This document shows, in pieces, positions 52,205-63,739 of a DNA stretch of 64,000 nucleotides. The stretch's first letter is position 1, and each line of letters opens with the position of its first letter. The translations under genes were made by a program, and so were the position numbers. The notes under the pieces were generated by a model that was given only the letters and a program-made list of their open reading frames with translations, had not been told where the DNA came from and made no database searches. This DNA is from Lotus japonicus (Eukaryota; Streptophyta; Magnoliopsida; Fabales; Fabaceae), in assembly GCF_012489685.1 (NCBI RefSeq), contig NC_080044.1:51336964-51400963 (forward strand), given 5' to 3'.

Positions 52205-55200
52205 CTAATTTATGGGCTTTAGTCCCATTCCCCTCGACATTTCAAGTACTTGTTGACGTGTCAGGCCTTTTGTAAGCGGATCCGCAAGATTGTTTTCTGA
52301 CCTGACAAAATCAAGAGAAATAACACCATGAGATATCAAATTTCTAATAGATTTATGTCTCACTCTAAGATGTCTTCTCTTTTCATTGAAATTTTTGCTA
52401 TTAACCTTAGCTATAGCAGATTGGCTATCACAATGCATTGAAATTGGAGCTATAGGCTTATTTAACAAAGGCAAATCACATAACAGATTTTTTAGAAACT
52501 CAGCCTCATTAGTAGCAGTATCTAAACTAATAATTTCAGCTTCCATAGTAGAACGTGAAATAATAGTTTGCTTTGCAGATTTCCAAGATACTGCACCTCC
52601 AGCCAAAGTAAAAACATAACCACTTGTTGATTTAGTTTCATCAGAATCAGAAATCCAATTTGCATCACTAAATCCTTCTATAACACCGGGAAAACTAGTG
52701 TAATGAATGCCATAATCAATGGTTCCCTTGAGGTATTTAAAAACTCTTTCTAATGCAGTCCAATGAGATTCATCAGGATTATGAGTATATCTCCCTAATC
52801 TACCAACAGCATATGCAATATCAGGTCTAGAGAAATTTGTCAAATGCAACAAGGAACCAATAATTTGAGCATATTTAAGTTGTGAAACACCTTCTTTTGT
52901 ATTTTTCTTTAATTTTACAGCAGGGTCATAAGGTGTAGAAACAGGTTTGACATTAAAATAATCAAACTTCTTTAACAGTTTTTCAACATAATGTGATTGT
53001 GTTAAAACAATGCCATCATCTTTCTTTATCAATTTAATGCCCAAAATAACATCTACAGGACCAAGGTCCTTCATATCAAAATTTCTAGACAAGAAAGATT
53101 TTACATCTTCAATAACATGCAAGTTGCTCCCAAAGATCAATATGTCATCCACATACAAGCACAAAATAACACATTCACCATCATCAAGTGTTTTCACATA
53201 CACACATTTATCACTATTGTTAATTTGAAAACCATATGAAAGAATAACTTGATCAAATTTTTCATGCCACTGTTTTGGAGCTTGTTTCAAGCCATATAAA
53301 GATTTAACAAGTTTGCAAACTTTATTCTCTTTTCCAGGTTCTTCAAAACCTTCAGGTTGATTCATATAAATCTCTTCTTCTAAATCACCATTCAAAAAGG
53401 CAGTTTTAACATCCATTTGATGAATCTTCAAATTAAAAACACAAGCAAGAGCAATTAAAACTCTAATGGTAGTGATCTTAGAAACAGGAGAATAAGTATC
53501 AAAGAAATCAATACCCTCTACTTGGCTACACCCAAGAACAACTAGCCTAGCTTTATATTTCTCAATGGAACCATCTGTCCTTAGTTTTTTACGAAAGATC
53601 CACTTGCAACGAATACTCTTACAACCAGGGGGAAGATCAGTTAAGAACCAAGTTTTGTTAGCTCTTAGGGAGTTCATTTCATCATTTATAGCTTCCTTCC
53701 AAAAAGGAGCTTCCGGGGATCTAACAGCTTCACTATAATTTTTAGGATCATCCTCAAGTAAAAGTGTGCAAAAATCAGAACCAAAATCTGTAGCTTTTCT
53801 AGTCCTTTTACTTCTCCTAGGTTCATGTCCAACATCTATATTAGCATCATTACTGCAGGACAAACCAGAACTAGAGCACTCATCAACTGGTCTAGATAAG
53901 CTACTTTTCATTGGAAAAATATTTTCAAAAAACACAGCATCACGTGATTCCATAATTGTGTTGTTAGAAATTTCAGAAATCTCAGAATTTATAACCAAAA
54001 ATCTATAAGTAGTACTATGCAAAGAATATCCAACAAAGACACAATCAATAGTTTTGGGTCCTATTTTCCTTTTCTTGATAATAGGAACATTGACCTTTGC
54101 AAGACACCCCCACACTTTGAGATATTTCAGATTTGGTTTTCTATTTTTCCAAAACTCATAAGGTGTCTTATCAGAATTTTTATAAGGAATTCTATTAAGT
54201 ATATGACAAGCAGTATGTAAAGCTTCACCCCACAAATTTTTAGGTAAACCTGAACTTATAAGCATAGAATTTACCATGTCAAGTAAAGTTCGATTTTTTC
54301 TTTCAGCTACACCATTAGATTGAGGAGCATAAGGAGGAGTAAATTCATGAACAATACCATGCATTTCAAAATATTCACTCATTTCAGTAGAAGCATATTC
54401 TCCACCTCTATCAGATCTAAGAACCTTAATTTTCCTTTCTAACTGATTTTCAACCTCTGCTTTATATGTTTTAAATCTGTCAAACAGCTCACTTTTATGA
54501 TTAATTAAGAACACATAGCAATATTTAGAAAAGTTATCTATAAAAGTGATGAAATATCTTTTACCACCACGAGTTAAAACATCATTGCTATCACATATAT
54601 CACTATGAATTAATTCAAGCAAGCTAGTTTCCTTTTCAACACATTTATTAAAAGGTTTTCTAGGTTGTTTCGCTTGAACACATATTTCACATTTTTGTTT
54701 TACATCAACAGACATCTTAGGAATAAGATCAAGTAGCATCATTCTTCTAACAGAATTCAAATTAACATGTCCAAGCCTACCATGCCAATAATTAGTGCAC
54801 TCTACATTGGAGACAATCAAAGAAGAATTTCCATAATTTTTATTAGATGAAAAAGGCATAACATTCAACTTAAACAGACCATCACAAGTGTATCCTTTAC
54901 CAATAAAAACACCAAATCTAGAAATAATAGCTCTATTTGACTCAAGTACAAATTTGTAACCTTGTTTGACTAACAAGGAACAACTTATTAAATTTCTCCT
55001 AAAATCAGAAACATGATAAACTCCATTTAAAACAAGACTCTTTCCAGAAGAGAACTCTAAACTAATTTGGCCTTCTCCAACAACATGTGCTACACTCCCA
55101 TTCCCCATGCTCACAGTTCGTGTACTTGATTCCTGGTATAAAGAAAAGAATTTTTTATCAGTACACACATGAACATTAGCTCCAGAGTCTAAAAACCAAT

Positions 55201-56221
55201 CATTTGAGTTAAAAACAAAGTTTAACTCTGGGCCAGTGACATGGTACCTGTCAGATAGGGAATTGGAGGCAGCACCCACAGAGACAACATTGGCTTCAGG
55301 CTTATGGGTAGACATTGGTTGACGACGACGTTGAAAACAGTTCTTAGCAACATGATTCGCTCGTCCACATATAAAGCAAAAGGTCTCATTCCCTTGAATT
55401 TTAGCCACATGCCTATTGTTGTTATTAGGAGCATTGTCTTTATTTTTAGAGAAAGCTGGTTTTTTGAAAGACTTATATCTGTTTGGCCCATGCCTATTAA
55501 AGGACTTTGAAGAGGATTTACTAGAGCCTTCAACCATGTGGACTTTAGCTTGAAAATTAGAGGCTTGCAAATTCTTTTGAGAAAGACGATGTTTTTCCTC
55601 AATACGCAGACAGATAAGCAACTCATCAAAAGTAAAACCTTCTGGCTTATGTTTCAAACTTCTAGCAAAATCAGACCAAGAAGGAGGCAATTTTGAAATC
55701 ATGAAGGTCACAAGCATGACATCAGGCAAAACAATTCCTTTCAGTTTCATGTCATAAACAATATTTTCAAACTCATGGATTTGATCTGACACAGACTTCT
55801 TATCAACCATATGAAACTCAATCATTTTTTCACAAGAATAACGACTTAACCCTTTCTCAGCTGAACCATATTTCTTTTCAAGGGCTTCCCATAACTCAAC
55901 TGCATTTTTGGTATGACAAAATATTTTATAAATATTATCAGACAATGCACTCAAAATACGACCATGATACAAGATATCTTTATCTGTTGCATTATCATTA
56001 GCATCCTCTTTAGTACTAGCAGGGGTTTTTGTACCATCAATTTCAACAACCTCTTTAGATGATGATGTTGTTTGTTTTCCAGTTTTAGAACCAGAAATCA
56101 CAGAGAACAGACTCAACTCAGTAAGCCAAAATTTCATTTGTTGTTGCCAACAATAGAAATTTTCACCACTGAATTTTTCAGGTTTGCTAGACATAGCCTT
56201 AAGCATTTCCATAGCAGACAT
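52205..56221 (-). CDS. gag-pol: Copia Gag-Pol polyprotein, intact
   Basis: The 1338-codon frame starts at ATG 56221, about 60 bases inside the 5' LTR, and has no stop. The gag domain occupies about residues 15-230, with a zinc knuckle [14 protein letters not shown] at about 280-293. The protease motif [12 protein letters not shown] is near 340. Integrase has its zinc region (HGRLGHVN, then CEICVQAKQ) and catalytic acidic residues in [17 protein letters not shown] and [10 protein letters not shown]. Reverse transcriptase shows [11 protein letters not shown], then [10 protein letters not shown] near 1021. RNase H includes [10 protein letters not shown] and the end motif ADPLTKGL. Length and order are normal for Copia. 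All key residues are present, so the protein may be active. Confidence 0.95.
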   Translation of the reverse strand: MSAMEMLKAMSSKPEKFSGENFYCWQQQMKFWLTELSLFSVISGSKTGKQTTSSSKEVVEIDGTKTPASTKEDANDNATDKDILYHGRILSALSDNIYKIFCHTKNAVELWEALEKKYGSAEKGLSRYSCEKMIEFHMVDKKSVSDQIHEFENIVYDMKLKGIVLPDVMLVTFMISKLPPSWSDFARSLKHKPEGFTFDELLICLRIEEKHRLSQKNLQASNFQAKVHMVEGSSKSSSKSFNRHGPNRYKSFKKPAFSKNKDNAPNNNNRHVAKIQGNETFCFICGRANHVAKNCFQRRRQPMSTHKPEANVVSVGAASNSLSDRYHVTGPELNFVFNSNDWFLDSGANVHVCTDKKFFSLYQESSTRTVSMGNGSVAHVVGEGQISLEFSSGKSLVLNGVYHVSDFRRNLISCSLLVKQGYKFVLESNRAIISRFGVFIGKGYTCDGLFKLNVMPFSSNKNYGNSSLIVSNVECTNYWHGRLGHVNLNSVRRMMLLDLIPKMSVDVKQKCEICVQAKQPRKPFNKCVEKETSLLELIHSDICDSNDVLTRGGKRYFITFIDNFSKYCYVFLINHKSELFDRFKTYKAEVENQLERKIKVLRSDRGGEYASTEMSEYFEMHGIVHEFTPPYAPQSNGVAERKNRTLLDMVNSMLISSGLPKNLWGEALHTACHILNRIPYKNSDKTPYEFWKNRKPNLKYLKVWGCLAKVNVPIIKKRKIGPKTIDCVFVGYSLHSTTYRFLVINSEISEISNNTIMESRDAVFFENIFPMKSSLSRPVDECSSSGLSCSNDANIDVGHEPRRSKRTRKATDFGSDFCTLLLEDDPKNYSEAVRSPEAPFWKEAINDEMNSLRANKTWFLTDLPPGCKSIRCKWIFRKKLRTDGSIEKYKARLVVLGCSQVEGIDFFDTYSPVSKITTIRVLIALACVFNLKIHQMDVKTAFLNGDLEEEIYMNQPEGFEEPGKENKVCKLVKSLYGLKQAPKQWHEKFDQVILSYGFQINNSDKCVYVKTLDDGECVILCLYVDDILIFGSNLHVIEDVKSFLSRNFDMKDLGPVDVILGIKLIKKDDGIVLTQSHYVEKLLKKFDYFNVKPVSTPYDPAVKLKKNTKEGVSQLKYAQIIGSLLHLTNFSRPDIAYAVGRLGRYTHNPDESHWTALERVFKYLKGTIDYGIHYTSFPGVIEGFSDANWISDSDETKSTSGYVFTLAGGAVSWKSAKQTIISRSTMEAEIISLDTATNEAEFLKNLLCDLPLLNKPIAPISMHCDSQSAIAKVNSKNFNEKRRHLRVRHKSIRNLISHGVISLDFVRSENNLADPLTKGLTRQQVLEMSRGMGLKPIN

Positions 56222-56281
56222 TTTGAACAGAACAAAACACAGAAGATGTAGACAGAATTAAAAAAATTTTCTCTCTAAGAA

Positions 56282-56934
56282 TGTTAGAATAATTGATCAG
56301 TGGAAAACACAAACAGAAACTAAACACGTGAAAACCAGCAGACAACAGACAAGGCAGGAAACAAGCAATGCAACATAACAGACAAATAAGCCTATAATTA
56401 AAATAACAAGAGAATGAGTTCAGAGTAGCCTGGGTTGAAGCACGCTAGGCGTTGTCCTTAGAGAGAAAACGCCCCAACTGCACTGGGTAGATTAAGAACT
56501 TGATGCGCTCCTCTCCCAAGATATGTCAACCCGTTGAATCTGTCGTGTGCAGCGATAGATCCCTGAACTAGATGAACAAACAGTGCTCTTTGAATATTGA
56601 TTAATGAAAAACCAGTGAAAATTAGGGGAAGAAGAAGGCAATAGTATGTCCTGTTTTTCTGGGTCTAGAAAGCTGTATCAGGACTCCTTTTTGTAAAGCT
56701 TTTGTGCCAACGTGCAGCCAGAGAAATAGGCAACGTGAGGGAAAAAAATAAAGAACGTGTAATGGGAGTGGAGAAAGTTTTTATCAGCTATAAAAACTGA
56801 ATTGTAAAACAGAATCCCTAAAAGTAGGATAAGGGTTTTGAAATAAAATCATATCAGATAGATAGCTTTTAAAAATAAAATATCACTAACATAAAATAGG
56901 ATTTTAAATTACCTAGATATGAAATTTTCCAACA
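56282..56934 (-). repeat. Copia 5' LTR
   Basis: It is 653 bp, starting TGTTAG and ending CCAACA on the plus strand. The minus strand immediately inside it reads TTCTTAGAGAGAAAA, not the usual TGGTATCAGAGC. Confidence 0.93.
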
Positions 56935-56939
56935 AATTA

Positions 56940-57252
56940 ATCAAGTTAAGTTGCTGATGGTTTTGCGTTGAATTTGTGGTTGCGTGTTGGGGGAGTATGC
57001 AAATCCAAGTTATGGGGCTGCTAATTTTTTGAGATGGTGGTGCTTCACGATGGGAATTGGATATGTTGTTGATTCTTTGATTAGCTATTTAGTGGGACGA
57101 CACTTGTAGTGTTGGTTTGATACGTGGTGCCGGTGGTGGTGTGTTCTTGACTTGGATTGGAGTGTGGTTCTTTGGTCTCCTTGGAGGTGCTGTCTTGCTT
57201 TTTATGTGGGGTTAATCCAATTTTTGGTCTCCAACCTTTGCCCTAAATATGA
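56940..57252. other. Intergenic DNA after the Copia insertion
   Basis: It continues the pre-insertion sequence that ends at 50962. It is T/G-rich on the plus strand and has no recognisable gene. Confidence 0.45.
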
Positions 57253-57545
57253 CACTACAAAAAACTGTGTGCAAATTGTGGCGGTTATATTTGCAATTTG
57301 CGGCTGTTTCAACCGCCACAATATACATTAACGGCAGTTTTTGTTTACGACGTAATTTTGCTCGCTATTATATTCTTTACATAATGGCGGTTTTGGGAAA
57401 CCGTTGTTTCACCCGCCATATTTCACTAAGTGAACTAGCGGCGGTTTGAACCGCCGTAATACGCAGTTTGTAACGTAGGTTTAAACCGTCGAAATTTACA
57501 GGTTGTATAAAACGGGGGTTCAAACCGCTACAATTTGCAGAGTTT
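57253..57545. mobile_element. CACTA-type element end with GGCGGTT subterminal motifs
   Basis: CACTACAAAAAACTG at 57253 is a typical CACTA-transposon terminus. The next 290 bases hold many copies of a short motif in both orientations, such as GGCGGTT and AACCGCC, as in the subterminal regions bound by CACTA transposases. No opposite end could be fixed, so this is a fragment or small derivative. Confidence 0.5.
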
Positions 57546-57739
57546 TTTTTTTTTAATTGAATACACATTGGATAAACCAGTTATTAAGAAGCAAGAATAG
57601 GCTTTGTTTGTTTGAAGATAACTAAACTTTTCCAAATAACTCACAATACAAAGCTTTGTTTAACTCTACCAATAGCAGTCTTAAAGCCACTTAAGTGTTC
57701 TACATAAGATTTGGGGATAAGTCTCACACTCTCACTAAA

Positions 57740-58347
57740 CACTACCAGAAATTCGCTGTTTAGCGACGGATTTAGCGACCGAATTATTTCAGTCACAATT
57801 AGCGACCGATTTTGCGACGGAATCCATGATATTTTGGTCATATCTCAAGTTTGACTTATTAGCGACTGATTCAGCGACGACAATAATAGCGACCGAATAT
57901 TCCGTCGCTAAACTATATAATAAAAAGTATCATGGGTCATGGCTTGGGATTGGAGTCTACTGTTATCAATAAACAGTATCATGGCTCATGTTCTTCATCA
58001 TCTGAATGGGTAAGAAGATCAGAATTTGATACATTGAGAAACACATTATTGGAGGAAACTCAACGAATGGTAATACAAATGATGGAAGAAAGGATGCAAC
58101 AACCACCAGTGCCAACCACAAATCAAGAGGAGTCAGAAACTGAGGAGTCAGAGAATGAGGAGGATCATGGTGGTTCTTGATGAAAACATTGTCAAGCTTT
58201 GTTTCTATGTTAATGTAATAGACTATTTTGTAACTACTAGACTAGTTTAAGTAGTTCATGGTATACTTTTTGTGATGATTCAGTGATGAATTTAGGTGGA
58301 TATGTTAAAATTGTGTGTTTTGTTGTTTCCTATCATTTTGATTGGAC
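57740..58347 (+). mobile_element. Second CACTA-type fragment with transposon-protein remnant
   Basis: CACTACCAGAAATTCGC at 57740 is another CACTA-like terminus, followed by repeated AGCGACCGA / TCGGTCGCT-type subterminal motifs up to about 57915. A short ORF follows at 57932-58180. The far side is cut by the Tat element LTR near 58348. Most of the interior must be deleted. Confidence 0.45.
57932..58180 (+). pseudogene. Short ORF resembling the C-terminus of a plant transposon protein
   Basis: The 82-codon frame has an ATG but ends as a charged helix (LLEETQRMVIQMMEERM), then an acidic Glu-rich tail. This is similar in style to the ends of proteins carried by plant En/Spm-like transposons. 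It has no catalytic domain and sits between CACTA-like terminal motifs, so it is probably the truncated end of such a gene. The resemblance is by impression only. Confidence 0.3.
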
Positions 58348-58663
58348 TGGGCGAGACCCCAGAGGCCCTCGCCTAGGGATGCTCGCCCCAAGGCGACGCA
58401 CAAGCCGGGGGTCTGGGCCTCCTCCGAGATGCCCAACCGGCCCACTTAGGACAGTTAGATACGTCAGGCCCAACCCCTAGCCTATAAATAGGGGGCGGTT
58501 ACCAATTGTAAGGGACTCTTAGCTCATTTCATGAATAACAAACTCAAGATTCAGTTACACACTCTCTCTCTAAGCGGTTACACACACTCTCTCTCTAGAT
58601 TCTCTCATTGCAATCCTCCCGCTCTAGGTACTATACCTTCTTTCTATGTTCTTGGCTGGAACA
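58348..58663 (+). repeat. Tat-type 5' LTR
   Basis: The right edge GGCTGGAACA is fixed by the primer site. The left edge TGGGCGAGACC at 58348 is the best TG candidate but is not proven. A TATA box TATAAATA is at 58483-58490. CTCTCT-rich repeats follow. Confidence 0.65.
58483..58490 (+). promoter_or_regulatory. TATA box of the Tat-type LTR
   Basis: TATAAATA within CCTAGCCTATAAATAGGGG is a strong plant TATA box in the middle of the LTR. Confidence 0.65.
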
Positions 58664-58665
58664 TT

Positions 58666-58683
58666 TGGCGCCATCTGTGGGGA
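58666..58683 (+). other. Tat-type primer binding site
   Basis: TGGCGCCATCTGTGGGGA lies two bases after the LTR end. The TGGCGCC start differs from the tRNA-Met site used by the other elements in this window. Confidence 0.75.
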
Positions 58684-58792
58684 TCGGTAGATTTCGATTC
58701 CCAGACTACGTGGATTGCTGTTTTTGATTGAGAGAAGTTTGGAATTCTGTGCAATTTCCTCTAATTTTCGTGTTTTTGGCTAAATTTCTGGT

Positions 58793-60194
58793 TTGCGGTT
58801 GACATCCGATGGAGATCGTCGTCGTCGACGCAGCGAAACGCTGGAGCATAAGCACGGTTCACCATCGCGTTGTGTGAGGGGAAGGTCGCACCGTGAGGAG
58901 GTTCGTCGTGAGCAACCTGAGCAACCGACTCCTCCTCCATCTCCACCGCCTCCTCATCCTCCTTCTCTGACGCCTCCATTACCTTCTCCACCGTCCTCAC
59001 CTTCGCAACACGGATCTCCATTACCTCAAGCTCCGACCACTCACAAAGACTAGAGACGTTTGATTTCCAACGTTGACAACATACGACAGCGGAATGATTA
59101 CTTGCAAGAGCAGTTGGACTATTATCGCCTTGAGCAAAAAGACGAGGGAGAACGGGAGGCGGAGGCTGTAGCGGAGTTTGAGCCATTCTCGGCGGCGGTA
59201 AGGGAGGTAGCAATTCCTGACAACATGAAGAATCTCATTCTAGAGACATACAACGGAAAGACGGATCCGAAGGATCATCTCCTCTACTTCAACACAAAAA
59301 TGGTGATAAGTGTAGCTTCTGATGCGGTGAGGTGCAGAATGTTCCCGTCAACGTTCAAAGGCACGACGATGGCTTGGTTCACGACTTTGCCTCGCGGATC
59401 TATCACAAACTTCCACGATTTCTCGTCAAAGTTCCTTGTCCACTTCTCCGCAAGCAAGATCAAGCAGGTGACGATTGATGATCTGTATAATGTTCGCCAG
59501 TTAGAAGGAGAAACCTTGAAGCACTATGTGAGGCGGTACAATGCAGCATCTGTCAAGATCGAGGATTCAGAGCCACAAGCTTGTGCGCGTGCCTTCAAGA
59601 ATGGACTGCTGCCGGGGAAGCTGAACAACAAGCTAAGTCGGAAGCCGGTCTGCTCGATGATGGCAATGCGTGTTCTGGCGAACGCATATATCCTTGACGA
59701 CGAGGACGAGGCGCATAGGAGCAAACGTCTATCACTTGAGGGGCGAGGGGTGAGGGGCGAGAAGAACGTCGGCGGCAAAACTCCCGAAGGAGAACAAAAT
59801 GTCGCCTTGGAGGCGTGGAAACCTCGGAAGGCGGAGCCAACAGGGGTCGCAACCTTCCCCTCGGAGAGGGGAGACGATGTCCGTAGGAAGCTCGGGCCAG
59901 ACGGAAATTTTTCAAATACTGAAGGCGACACAAATGATTGGCGGACCAAGGGCACCTAGGCGACCGACTAAGGGCTGCGGTACGGATACATGGTGCGGAT
60001 ATAACCACGCGACTGGACATGTTACTGAGGAATGCCATGCACTGAAGCGGGAGATTGAAAAGGTGGTGGCGGCAAGGCAACCGGCGAAGGGGACCGCAAG
60101 TACGCAGGGCGACAGGGGTTCTACGCCTAACAAAGTTGGCACGATAGCTGGAGGCTTCGGAGGGGGTGGTGTCACGAATGCAGCGAGGAAATGA
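58793..60194 (+). pseudogene. Tat-type gag, interrupted
   Basis: The first part (58793-59053) is Arg-rich then Pro/Ser-rich and ends at a TAG. The frame then reopens in phase and runs to 59959. That second part holds the gag/capsid domain with LILETYNGKTDPKDHL, FPSTFKGTTMAWFTTLP and HDFSSKFLVHFSASK. At about 59900 the reading shifts frame to 59799-60194, which carries the zinc-knuckle-like CGYNHATGHVTEEC. At least one in-frame stop and one frameshift inactivate it. The N-terminal start codon is uncertain. Confidence 0.8.
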
Positions 60195-60610
60195 CATGCC
60201 AGGGCGGTAAAAGCGGTCACAGAGGTCCCATTCGGTTTCCAACATCCTAACATCACGATTTCATCTGCTGAATTTTTTGGAATCAAGCCTCATCTTGATG
60301 ACCCGATTGTGGTTCTACTCCGTGTCAACCGACTCAATGTACAGCGCGTGCTTCTAGATCAGGGAAGCTCAACATATATCATTTATGGCGATGCGTTTGA
60401 TCGGCTTGGTTTGGACAACGGGGACTTAACTCCCTACGCAGGATCTCTTATGGGGTTTACGGGCGAGTAAGTGTGGGTAAGAGGCGTCCTTGACCTTGAC
60501 ACAACATTTGGCGAGCGCGAGAGCGCTAAGGTGTTGAAAGTGAGATATTTATTTCTGTAGGCGGTGGGGTCTTACAACATGATCATCGGGCGTAACACCT
60601 TAAATCAGTA
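60195..60610 (+). pseudogene. Tat-type protease region with stops
   Basis: The region reads as an aspartic protease: LLDQGSSTYIIYGDAFDRLG near 60350-60410 replaces the usual D-T/S-G triad by DQG, a variant common in Tat elements. GSYNMIIGRNTLN follows near 60567-60605. Stops at about 60468 and 60558 interrupt it. Confidence 0.7.
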
Positions 60611-60899
60611 ACGTGTCGTGATTTCGACAGCACATTTGGCGGTCAAATACCCGTTGCCAGGTGGGCGGATTGGGAGAATTGTTGTAGACCAGAAGAGTGC
60701 CAGAGAATGTTATAGCAATTCGGTGGATCGGTACGGGCGAAAGAATGCCCCGGTAGGACACCGATGCAACGAGGTTGATGCGCCAGAGGAGAACCTTGAT
60801 CCAAGGGGCGAAGGGCGCCTGAATAGGCCCACGCCAATTGAGGAGACCAAGGAACTGAAATTTGGAGACAGAGCCTTGAAAATCGGGACTAGGCTGATT

Positions 60900-61493
60900 G
60901 AGGACCATGAATAGAGGCTTGCAAAGCTGTTGGTTGAGAATTTAGATCTTTTCACATGGAGTCACAAGGACATGCCGGGAATAGACCCAAACTTCATCTG
61001 CCATAGGCTGGCTTTGAACCTCGGATTCAAGCCAGTAACTCAGACGCGCCAGCGCATGGGCGACGAAAAAGAGAAGGCTATTCAACAAGAGGTAAATAAA
61101 TTACTAGCGGCATAATTTATTCGTGAGATCAAGTATCCCACATGGCTGGCGAACGTTGTGATGGTAAAGAAGGCAAATGGAAAATGACGCATGTGCGTAG
61201 ACTACACGGACTTGAACAAGGCAAGCCCAAAAGACTCTTACCCATTGCCGCGTATAGACAAGCTGGTGGATGGGGCGTCCGACAATGAGTTACTAAGCTT
61301 GATGGATGCCTACTCAGGCTATCATCAATCAAGATGCACCTGTCAGATGAGGACAAAACGACCTTCATGACCGCCAGGGTAAACTACTGCTACAAGACGA
61401 TGTCGTTCGGATTGAAAAATGTCGGGGCGACATATCAGCGGCTGATGGACAGGGTCTTCGCCAACCAGGCGGGGAGCATAACACGTAGATGAC
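60900..61493 (+). pseudogene. Tat-type reverse transcriptase, fingers and palm, broken
   Basis: Readable parts are DLFTWSHKDMPGID near 60945 (start of RT), MCVDYTDLNKASPKDSYPLPRID near 61190-61260, LMDAYSGYHQ near 61300, and MSFGLKNVGATYQRLMD near 61398-61450. The catalytic region VDDM at about 61484-61496 has lost the residue before VDD through a local change. Two stops and two frameshifts are present. No active enzyme is expected. Confidence 0.75.
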
Positions 61494-62321
61494 ATGATCG
61501 TAAAGTCTTCTTTGGGAGCGAACCACCATGAAGATTTGTCGGAGGCTTTTGGCGAACTCCGGAAGCATAACATGAGGCTCAATCCAGAAAAGTGTTCTTT
61601 CGGGATACAGGGAGGAAAGTTTTTGGGTTTCATGATAACGTCGAGAAGGATTGAGATCAACCTAGACAAGTGCAAAGCGATACAGGAGATGAAGAGTCCA
61701 AGCAATGTAAAAGAAGTGCAACGTTTGACGGGGCGGATCGCAACCCTTTCGAGATTCCTCCCTCACTCGGGCGACAAGTCAGCTCCGTTCTTCAAATGCC
61801 TCAAGAAAAACGAGGCGTTCGAGTGGAATTCGGAGTGCGAGGAAGCATTCAGCCGCCTTAAGGAGCTGCTATCCGCACTGCCCGTCCTATCGAAGCTCGT
61901 CCAAGGTCTTCCTTTGCATTTGTATTTCTTTGTCGGCGACCATACAATCAGCTCGGTGATTCTTCAAGAGATGGATGGCGAGCAGAAAATAGTCTACTTT
62001 GTGAGCCACACACTTCAAGGGGAGGAGACCAGGTATCAGAAGATAGAGAAGGCGGCGCTCGCCGTACTCATGACTGCCATACACCTAAGGTCGTACTTCC
62101 AGAGTTTTCAGGTAAAGGTAAGAACTTATTTGCTTTTGAGGCAGGTGTTACAGAAGCCAGACTTATCGGGAAGACTTGTCGCGTGGTCAGTAGAGTTGTC
62201 GGAGTACAGTTTGCAGTATGACAAGAGGGGGAAGGTTGGAGCGCAAGCCTTAGCGGACTTTATGGTAGAGTTAACACCGGAAACTAGCGAGAGGGTGACG
62301 TTGGAAGGACCTGGGAACTAA
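61494..62321 (+). pseudogene. Tat-type RT thumb and first RNase H
   Basis: The 275-codon open segment starts at the Met of the VDDM motif, so its ATG is internal, not a true start. It contains the RT thumb (LRKHNMRLNPEKCSFGIQGGKFLGFMI) and connection (FLPHSGDKSAPFFKCLKK). The Gypsy-type RNase H follows, with YFVSHTLQGEETRYQKIEKAALAV. It ends at a stop at 62321, just before the second RNase H. Confidence 0.8.
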
Positions 62322-62839
62322 TACTGGAGCAATCTCTGAGGTTTAAGTTCAAAGCGAGCAATAATCACGCAGAGTACGAGGCGTTAATTGCAGGTTTAAC
62401 ATTAGCCATCGAGGTTCAGATTGACAGTTTGCTGGTTAGAACAGATTCATTGGTAGTTGCGAATCAAGTGAATGAAGTGTTCCAGGTGAAAGAGCCTATT
62501 CTTTTAAAATATTTGGAGCGCGTGCGACTCCTGATAGGTCAACTACGGGAAGTGGTAGTTGAGTTTGTTCCGAGAGCAAAGAATCAGAGGGCGGATGCCC
62601 TGGCAAAGCTGGCAAGTACTCGGAAGCTTGGGAACAATCGGAGTGTGATCCAGGAAACACTAGCCAATCCAAGTATAGAGGGAGAACTGGTGGCCTACGT
62701 CGAACGCCAGATAACTTGGATGGACCCTATCGTGGGCATCTTGGCTGGGGAACCAAGTGAGGTGGTGAGATACACGAAAGAGCAGAGGCAAGAGGCAGGA
62801 CACTACACGCTGTTGGATGGCACGCTATTTCGAAGATGA
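62322..62839 (+). pseudogene. Tat-type second RNase H and linker
   Basis: The segment contains NNHAEYEALIAGLTLA (near 62355-62405) and VRTDSLVVANQV, then EFVPRAKNQRADALAKLAS. These are the marks of an additional archaeal-type RNase H domain found in Tat elements. The frame is open from about 62429 to 62839 and ends in the linker before integrase with a stop. Confidence 0.75.
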
Positions 62840-62890
62840 TTTAGCTCGCCCCTCCTAAGGTGTCTGCCGCCTGAAAAGTGTGAGGTCGTC

Positions 62891-63385
62891 ATGGCAAAAG
62901 TCCATGAGGGGGTTTGCGCCAGCCACATCGGGGGAAGGTCCTTTGCGTGCAAGGTCGTCAGGGCGGGTTTCTATTGGCCCACAATGAGGAAGGACTGCTC
63001 GGAATTTGTGAAAAAATGCGAAAAATGCCAAGTGTTCGCGGACTTTCCCAAGGCACCGCCGGAGCAGTTGGCCACGATCAGCGCGCCATGGCCCTTCGCC
63101 ATGTGGGGAGTCGACCTGGTCGGACCCTTCTCGACCGCCAGGTCACAGATGAAGTTCATTCTTGTGGCAGTAGATTACTTCACAAAATGGATAGAGGCGG
63201 AGTCCCTTGCAAGTATCGCAGTTGCTATAATCGTGAACTTTTACTGGAAAAGAATTGTGTGCAGGTTCGGGGTCCCGAGGGCGATCCTTTCAGACAACGG
63301 AACGCAGTTCACAAGTAATCAGACAAGGGAGTTATGTGAGGAAATGGGCATTCAGATGAGGTTCTCATCCGTAGAGCACCCCTAG
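62891..63385 (+). pseudogene. Tat-type integrase, truncated by a stop
   Basis: The 164-codon segment has the zinc-binding HHCC region (VHEGVCASHIG, then CEKCQVFA). The catalytic core has VDLVGPF and LSDNGTQF. A TAG at 63383-63385 interrupts just before TNGQAESANK, which carries the third acidic residue. After that codon region the coding signal stops, so the integrase C-terminal domain is missing. Confidence 0.8.
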
Positions 63386-63563
63386 ACCAATGGCCAAGCG
63401 GAGTCGGCGAATAAGCGGGGCGGTGGGAAGTGAGAAGGCGCCCGTCTCGCCTGGTTGAGGAAGGGGCCCGATTTTTGAGTAGGCGCTGGGGAGCCTTGGA
63501 CACCGTGCAGAGGAGGATTCATGATGGCAGACTCAAGCACAACAGGACCTTCACCTGTGCTTA

Positions 63564-63739
63564 TTATAGGGGGACATGGGGGCATGGGCCACCCGAGGTT
63601 CTCCTCTTGGGCGAACAGTCGCCCGAGGCGCTCGCCGGCGATCGTTTCCTTTTCCCCTCGGTGTTGGCTAAGGGAGGCACTCCAGCATTCCCAGAAGTAA
63701 AGGCGTTCAGGAGCTTGGCGGTGGAGAACTTCATATTCC
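63564..63739 (-). pseudogene. Possible antisense exon in the Tat 3' region
   Basis: On the minus strand a strong splice-acceptor-like sequence CTTTGCCTCTGTCTTTCAG ends at 63740. It is followed by an open frame to a TAA at 63564-63566, 56 codons from the ATG at 63734. The peptide contains GKRKRSPASA and SPKRRTSGG, a bipartite nuclear-localisation-like pattern. Tat elements are known for antisense ORFs between integrase and the 3' LTR, which fits the position. No upstream exon was recognised, and the overlapping plus frame is an alternative reading. Confidence 0.3.

Larger units (their letters stand above)
50963..56934 (-). mobile_element. Complete Ty1/Copia element with intact gag-pol
   Basis: The 5972-bp element has equal 653-bp LTRs (50963-51615 and 56282-56934), flanked by an exact AATTA duplication (50958-50962 and 56935-56939). 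By eye the LTRs differ at about six positions, more than those of the Sirevirus or G2. One uninterrupted frame encodes gag-pol on the minus strand. A polypurine tract is present, but the usual TGG-starting primer site is absent at the 5' LTR edge. The lineage within Copia was not assigned. Confidence 0.95.
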
